DNA of 48,875 bases from Lingula anatina (lineage: Eukaryota > Brachiopoda > Lingulata > Lingulida > Lingulidae): the NCBI RefSeq assembly GCF_001039355.2, contig NW_019775974.1, positions 4,560 through 53,434 on the forward strand, given 5' to 3'. The translations under genes were made by a program, and so were the position numbers. Below are positions 44,231 to 48,875 of the stretch, in pieces. Under the pieces are notes generated by a model, which did no database searches, was not told the origin of the DNA, and saw only the letters and a program-made list of their open reading frames with translations. Each line of letters begins with the position of its first letter. The first letter of the stretch is position 1.

Positions 44231-45267
44231 TACACAGGTGCATGTATGCATGTGCACGCACACACACACACATACACATACACCATAAACAGTATTGCCA
44301 TCCTGCCGGCAAGCACATGCTAAAAAAAACCACATGATTTGTACCTGTTACTTACAAACGGGCACTGACTATGGTAAATACAGTAATATACAGTAACGTA
44401 ATACTTATGTAGTTTGAAAACAAGTCATTCTGATAATGATAATATGGTCATTGCATGTTGATATTTACCACATGTTATGTTTGCTTTGCTGCTTGAAGCA
44501 TTCACCAAGAAATCTTTAATACTAACAAGTTTTATGCATATCTTTTGTAAATTTATATGAGACCTTCTAAGAACAACACTTCATTCAGAAAGTTGACACT
44601 TTAACCCACCCACCCCCTCTCCTCCTCCCCCCGCCCCCCAAAAGAAAAAAAAATAATTAAACCCACACAGCTGGGGCATTGCTGATTGGTTTTGAATACA
44701 GTTAAAGTCATGCACTAGAATATAGTCTCTGTAGCTTTCTTATTGGTTTCACTCTCTTAACCAAAAACACACAACCTAAATTAACTTATGAGCAGTTCTT
44801 TTGTGAGATATTGATAAAAAAAAAAACTAATTTATTCTGCATGGAGGAAAACATCAAATGTCTTGCAGTAACCCTCTCAGTTTGATATGATTGCAGAAAT
44901 TTTAATCTCACTAACTACACCCCAGCTTGATGTGAAATTTTCACTTTTTGCCATGATAATTTGATCTTCATATGATAAAGAGTCCACATTCTTAATGCAT
45001 GAATTTGATCTTTATCAGAAGAAGTATCCGTACTCATTATTTAGGGTCGCCAACATAAAGCTACTCAAAACCTGTAGCCCCATTTCCTACTATGTCATTA
45101 AGTAGAGTAATATTTGGAAATAAAAGAGAAATTTCATGATAAAAATAGCATAGAAAAGACAAAATGCATCAAGTTGGCAGCTCTACTCTTTGCACTCACC
45201 TAACCAGACCGTGATGAAGTTTTCCGCAGTTTAACCCACCGCCATGTTTGCTTTGCGTTTCCCACAG
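44128..45267 (+). other. Intron 10
   Basis: A 1.14-kb intron. It begins with the duplicated exon end and CA repeats (to about 44283), then has a C-rich stretch near 44605-44640 followed by an A run. The remainder is AT-rich with no exon signal. The acceptor is gtttcccacag. Confidence 0.75.
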
Positions 45268-45439
45268 GACCAGGGTGCTGGCAATACTGATCTAATACTG
45301 CGGAAATCTTCACAGATTGAACAGCAGGCTGCCACCGTCAAGAGCTCACCACAGGTGGCGCCCAAATCGGCCGGGAAGAAGTTAACGGTGAAGACGTCGA
45401 AGGCTCCACACTCCCCCAGTATGAAACACAGGCGAGCAG
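45268..45439 (+). CDS. ARHGAP21/23: ARHGAP21/23-like exon E11 (post-PH helix and linker)
   Basis: This exon encodes DQGAGNTDLILRKSSQIEQQ, AATVKSSPQVAPKSAGKKLT, VKTSKAPHSPSMKHRRA, phase 0 to phase 1. It aligns in order with the human segment after the PH domain: NTDLILRK..QIEQ with TNRDLISRR.KEYNN, and PHSP with SPHSP. In human ARHGAP21 a helix here, together with the PH domain, makes up the Arf-binding region. The molluscan-type sequence keeps a short helix-like DLILRKSSQIEQQ but is diverged, so Arf binding cannot be assumed. The rest is basic Ser/Lys linker. The donor is gtgggg. Confidence 0.88.
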
Positions 45440-45784
45440 GTGGGGATCTCAATGACATCAGAGCTGAAATTATAACTGAATTTATATGTTGGAACTCGAT
45501 GATATTACAGATGAAATTATGGTTGAATGTATAATAATTGTTTTGTTGGAACCTGTTAACATTACCTGTGAACTTTGTCGCTGTTGGTAGGAGCATCTCT
45601 TGAATGACTTAAATTTCTCAATTGAAAAGAAAAATGTCAGATTGAAATGAGTATTTGGAATTGTTTGGAATTTTTAAGTATTTATCTTTTTTATAAATAG
45701 TGAAGTTGGATGTTGTAATAAAAGGAGGGGAGTTATATTAACATGTCAAGTTGTTAAACACCACCCCTGTGTTCTTGTTTACAG

Positions 45785-45951
45785 AGGACTCCCCAAAGAA
45801 CAAGGAGAACAAGAGCTGGCGCGGCAGGATGGCCAAGGGACTGAAGAGGTTTGGCTCTGGCACCTCCACCAATGTAGAGGCAGAGGCGGAGGAGGCGGTG
45901 GGAACGTTTGGAGTCCCGCTGGAGCTGTGTCCTGCATCTTCTAATAATGAG
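45785..45951 (+). CDS. ARHGAP21/23: ARHGAP21/23-like exon E12 (linker into RhoGAP)
   Basis: A 167-nt exon, phase 1 to phase 0, encoding EDSPKNKENKSWRGRMAKGL, KRFGSGTSTNVEAEAEEAVG, TFGVPLELCPASSNNE. SPKNKENKSWRGRMAKGLKR corresponds to human SPPKDKGTWRKGIPSIMRK, and TFGVPLELCPASSNN to TFGVRLDDCPPAHTN, the usual start of the RhoGAP domain in this family. The basic WRGRMAKGLKRFG stretch could be amphipathic and membrane- or Arf-proximal (inference). The acceptor is gtttacag and the donor gttagt. Confidence 0.93.
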
Positions 45952-46134
45952 GTTAGTGGGCACAGAATGCTCAAAGAGGCAGCTTTAATTTGGAAATTGT
46001 GAAATTGAAATTGTGAATGTGTACTAAAGTTTTGTCATCTCAGTTTGTAAAGAAAAAAAAATCTAATTTAGGATAGTAGAAGGTAGACATGTTCATTGCT
46101 TGGTATCACTTAATTGCTAAGAATTTATTGCTAA

Positions 46135-46175
<41 letters not shown>

Positions 46176-46215
46176 NTGACAAAAATAAAGCCCCCATAAA
46201 GCTGAGAAATTGTTT

Positions 46216-46314
<99 letters not shown>

Positions 46315-46336
46315 TCTATGACATGTTGTATTCCAG
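45952..46336 (+). other. Intron 12: CT/CA microsatellites and an N
   Basis: A 385-bp intron dominated by two (CT)n blocks (about 46139-46175 and 46220-46281) and a following (CA)n block (46282-46312), ending 19 nt before the acceptor's last base. An ambiguous base (N) at 46176 ends the first CT block. The long pyrimidine tract immediately upstream of tattccag may act as an extended splice-acceptor tract. Confidence 0.85.
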
Positions 46337-46462
46337 TACCTGCCCATGGTGATAGAGATCTGTACCAGTATAGTAGAGGCCAGGGGACTGGAGTTTGTAG
46401 GCATTTACAGGGTGCCTGGCAACACTGCTGCCGTGGCAACACTACAAGAGGAGCTCAACAAG
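46337..46462 (+). CDS. ARHGAP21/23: ARHGAP21/23-like exon E13 (RhoGAP, arginine finger)
   Basis: A 126-nt exon, phase 0 to phase 0, encoding [20 protein letters not shown] + [20 protein letters not shown] + NK. This is the first helix pair of the RhoGAP domain. The catalytic arginine finger is the Arg of GIYRVPGN (codon 46409-46411), which stabilises the GTP-hydrolysis transition state in Rho, Rac or Cdc42. The match to human YIPLIVDIC..VEERGLEYT + [10 protein letters not shown] is close. An intact Arg implies an active GAP. The flanking introns are 385 and 312 bp. Confidence 0.97.
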
Positions 46463-46774
46463 GTACAGAAGAATTTGTTATAGAGTTTCACCACTTTGGT
46501 AGTTTTGTTTTTATACACACTAGTTGAAGGTTATAATGTCATTGTGATGTCAATGAACTAACAGAAGTTAAGAATGTCTATAGTTCCCAAATCTTTTTTA
46601 TTCTCTGTATTTGAGGTAATTTTTAATGATTTGATTAATAATACCTGAATAATATTACCTGTGAGGTTTTTTGGATTATTAATTAGGATGTAAAGGATGA
46701 TTGGTATTCCTCAATACCACAGTTACCTCTTATTAAGTGTTGATAATAATGTTTGTTGGATATTTGTATTCCAG

Positions 46775-46877
46775 GGATCACCTAACCCAGATAATGAGAA
46801 ATGGCTGGATGTCAATGTAGTGGGCAGTCTTCTGAAGTCCTTCTTCCGAAAACTTCCAGAATCCTTAGTAACGGATG
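46775..46877 (+). CDS. ARHGAP21/23: ARHGAP21/23-like exon E14 (RhoGAP, conserved Lys)
   Basis: A 103-nt exon, phase 0 to phase 1, encoding [20 protein letters not shown] + [14 protein letters not shown]. The [11 protein letters not shown] block is a hallmark of RhoGAP domains, and its Lys (codon 46835-46837) is the second conserved catalytic-site residue. The family's usual LPEPL is LPESL here, a Pro-to-Ser change. The donor is ATG|gtaagc. The 292-bp intron that follows is unremarkable. Confidence 0.96.
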
Positions 46878-47169
46878 GTAAGCAGCATTAATATCAGAAA
46901 ATACCTGCAAACAGAGCATACAGTTACGAGTAGAGCACTGATCATTTATCATCCAGCAGTAGTACATAGTGATGCATCAATACAGCCAGTCGGCAATTTC
47001 AACTGTCCACAGTGTGACAAATTGCTAACACCTTTCTTTATCTGTTACATTTCTTACGTGTAAATTGATTCTCAGTCATTGTTATTACGTACAGGTATAT
47101 GTTGTGAATATGTAAATAATCAAAATGTACCAGTTGTGATAATAAGGTCATCTGTTTGTTTATTGACAG

Positions 47170-47333
47170 AGCTGTACCAAGCCTTCATTGATGCCAACCG
47201 TCTTGAGAACCCGGAGAAGAGAATGTTGATCTTGAAGAAACTGCTGCATGATCTCCCAGAACACCACTTTGAGACCTTCAACTACCTGGCTCAGCACCTG
47301 AAGAAAGTGGCGTCTTATGGACATGTTAATAAG
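47170..47333 (+). CDS. ARHGAP21/23: ARHGAP21/23-like exon E15 (RhoGAP middle)
   Basis: A 164-nt exon, phase 1 to phase 0, encoding ELYQAFIDANRLENPEKRML, ILKKLLHDLPEHHFETFNYL, AQHLKKVASYGHVNK. This is the helical middle of the RhoGAP domain. L..LPEHH.ET...L..HLK.VA is the family signature and aligns with human [24 protein letters not shown]. The acceptor is ttgacag and the donor gtgatg, a weaker donor than its neighbours. Confidence 0.97.
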
Positions 47334-47591
47334 GTGATGAAATCAGGGGGCATTCTGTCACCACATTGTGTTAGCTGTGACAGGACAGTATGTTAGTTTT
47401 GACAGTTGTGCATTGTGCTAGATGTGACAGCCAAGTAATGTGTTTCCTATGACAATTCATTTAGAGCTGTGTGCCTGTGTCACTAGCATTTTCAGGATTT
47501 ATTTTTTTATTTTTTTAAAATTAATTTATTCATTTAAAATTCAGAGAAATGGAAATGACACACAAGGTATATATGTTTTTTTCTGTTGCAG

Positions 47592-47717
47592 ATGGATGCC
47601 AGGAATCTAGCCATAGTGTTTGGTCCAACTTTAGTGAGGACAACAGACGAGAGCATGTACAGTCTGGTGACTGATATGTCTGACCAGTGTCGTATTGTGG
47701 AAACTATCATACAACAT
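47592..47717 (+). CDS. ARHGAP21/23: ARHGAP21/23-like exon E16 (RhoGAP, conserved Asn)
   Basis: A 126-nt exon, phase 0 to phase 0, encoding [20 protein letters not shown] + [20 protein letters not shown] + QH. It contains the [11 protein letters not shown] motif, in which the Asn (codon 47604-47606) contacts the GTPase; human has [20 protein letters not shown]. The final helix ends IVETIIQH as in human IVETLIQH. With E13 and E14 this completes the catalytic Arg-Lys-Asn set. The donor is gtaagt, a perfect consensus. Confidence 0.97.
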
Positions 47718-48036
47718 GTAAGTACAGTATAAGGATGCAAGATTGAATTATTTACCTATGTAAGCAGATAAACAAAATTTTGACAAGAAGCCACTGCAGA
47801 AGTTCTAAATAATTTTGATATTTGGAGTCAACATAGTGTGAAAAAGGCAAAAAAAAAAGCTGTGTGTGAGTTCATGCCGTGCTGTAGATGTGTAGCCACA
47901 ACTATTGTCCACAACTATTGTATTCTTCAAAAGGAGCTCTGTTCTGTTCCAGAACCAATGGATCACAGTAAATTATAGTGTAAATGTGTAGCCACAGTTG
48001 TTGTATTCTTAAAGAGAAGAACACTTTTTGTTCCAG

Positions 48037-48163
48037 AACCAGTGGATGTTTAGTGACTGGGAGGAGGACACGCATGTCCCGCTAGACGAGGAACCAGTGG
48101 ATGCCAACCCTGTGACCAGTATGAACACGCTGCTGACCAAGATAGCCAGGTCTGAGGAGACAG
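48037..48163 (+). CDS. ARHGAP21/23: ARHGAP21/23-like exon E17 (end of RhoGAP, start of tail)
   Basis: A 127-nt exon, phase 0 to phase 1, encoding NQWMFSDWEEDTHVPLDEEP + VDANPVTSMNTLLTKIARSE + ET. It matches human [20 protein letters not shown]...PVPNIDHLLTNIGR, with the W.F..... E block followed by the LLT.I.R motif after the RhoGAP domain. The gene continues: the exon ends at a donor (ACAG|gtgggt) in phase 1, and the long C-terminal tail known in the human proteins must lie beyond the window. Confidence 0.92.
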
Positions 48164-48875
48164 GTGGGTGATGCCTAGGGGTCATGACATTGAAAGGTCA
48201 TCACGGGTCATTCTGGGGTCACCAGAAGTTTCTATGGGGTTACCTTGATGTTCAACAGGTAGTTCAACAGAGAGTGGCAAAAATAAAATCAGTACTTAAC
48301 TGCTTGTTTGACAATATGAAAAGTGTGCCCTAATAAAACTGAAAATCTGAGGCACCTTGCTTACCCAATACATGGCTGATGCATAGACTTACTGAATTAT
48401 CCCAGGAGCAGGTGCCCTTCTGGGCCCTAGGAAAATATAATAATACTAAAGCTACTTAAATCCTTCATAATATGTGGACAACAGGGCATTAGAACAGACA
48501 CTGCCACTTGACAGCAGTGAGTTTGTAAATATTGATGTCAGCCAGACTGGTTTGCTTGGTAACATACTGCAAAAATAAATCAAATAATATTTACAGTAAT
48601 ACCTTTATTTTCCTAAAAAAGCTAGATCTTGGAAAAAACTGAAGTTACTGAATTTCTCGGATCTAATAGAATTATTTTATTTTCTGGATAAAAGCAAAAT
48701 CACCAGCAATATAGTCCTTAAAGTTGGCAATCCTGCCTTGGTGTTGGTCAAAGTTTTGTTACTGCCAGAGGACAAATGTGGCAGATTTGTGGTATCAATG
48801 CCTTTATTATGTACAGACACAGATGTGTCTGTACATATAGCCATCATCTGTGTCTGTCGTCGCCGTCGTCGCCGT
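48164..48875 (+). other. Intron 17 (5' part), truncated by window
   Basis: AT-rich intron sequence running off the window. It contains a perfect 26-bp palindrome with 12-bp arms (TGTACAGACACA, 48810-48835) and ends in a CGTCGC/CGCCGT trinucleotide-type repeat (about 48856-48875). No exon is visible. Confidence 0.7.

Overview
The window is animal nuclear DNA: AT-rich, crowded with (CA/TG)n microsatellites, minisatellites and short inverted-repeat transposon copies, with short coding exons bounded by GT-AG introns. Nothing prokaryotic is present. The repeat landscape, intron sizes and protein divergence from vertebrates suggest a lophotrochozoan invertebrate, probably a mollusc. That assignment is inference; only 'metazoan' is firm.

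One gene runs through the whole window on the + strand and overruns both ends: the invertebrate counterpart of vertebrate ARHGAP21/ARHGAP23, a large PDZ-PH-RhoGAP scaffold that inactivates Rho-family GTPases (fly RhoGAP19D and worm PAC-1 are relatives). Seventeen coding exons (E1-E17, numbered within the window) can be assembled, and reading phase is compatible at every junction. They encode about 2128 residues. E1-E3 (285-11329) carry the second half of the PDZ domain; its first half lies upstream. E4-E7 (23067-33570) encode about 1,550 residues of disordered, Ser/Gln/Pro/Lys-rich linker, including a 3.1-kb and a 1.36-kb exon. E8-E10 (43149-44127) encode the PH domain. E11-E12 encode the link that in the human protein completes the Arf-binding region. 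E13-E17 (46337-48163) encode the RhoGAP domain with its catalytic Arg, Lys and Asn, plus the start of the C-terminal tail.

The linker exons form a 'phase-1 corridor': every junction from the end of E4 to the start of E8 is phase 1. Two ATG-containing exon candidates inside the 9.6-kb intron 7 (37723-37936 and 40651-40696) also end in phase 1 at good donors. They could be alternative first exons for short PH-RhoGAP proteins lacking PDZ and linker. A partial duplication of the E10 exon end creates a second, in-frame donor inside the putative Arf-binding region.

The introns hold most of the sequence. Intron 2 (3457-11274) and intron 3 (11330-23066) contain many minisatellites and microsatellites, a pre-miRNA-sized hairpin (8844-8906) and MITE-like foldback elements, one of which is inserted inside another (20403-20905). 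Intron 7 contains two copies of a 210-bp element in opposite orientation with flanking direct repeats, a 45-bp array, a 76-bp array, a nearly perfect 63-bp array of 14 copies, and a 46-bp array whose last copy supplies the phase-compatible acceptor of E8. Two single Ns (42886, 46176) sit at the edges of repeat arrays and probably mark unresolved assembly. I found no tRNA, rRNA, CRISPR array or second protein-coding gene.
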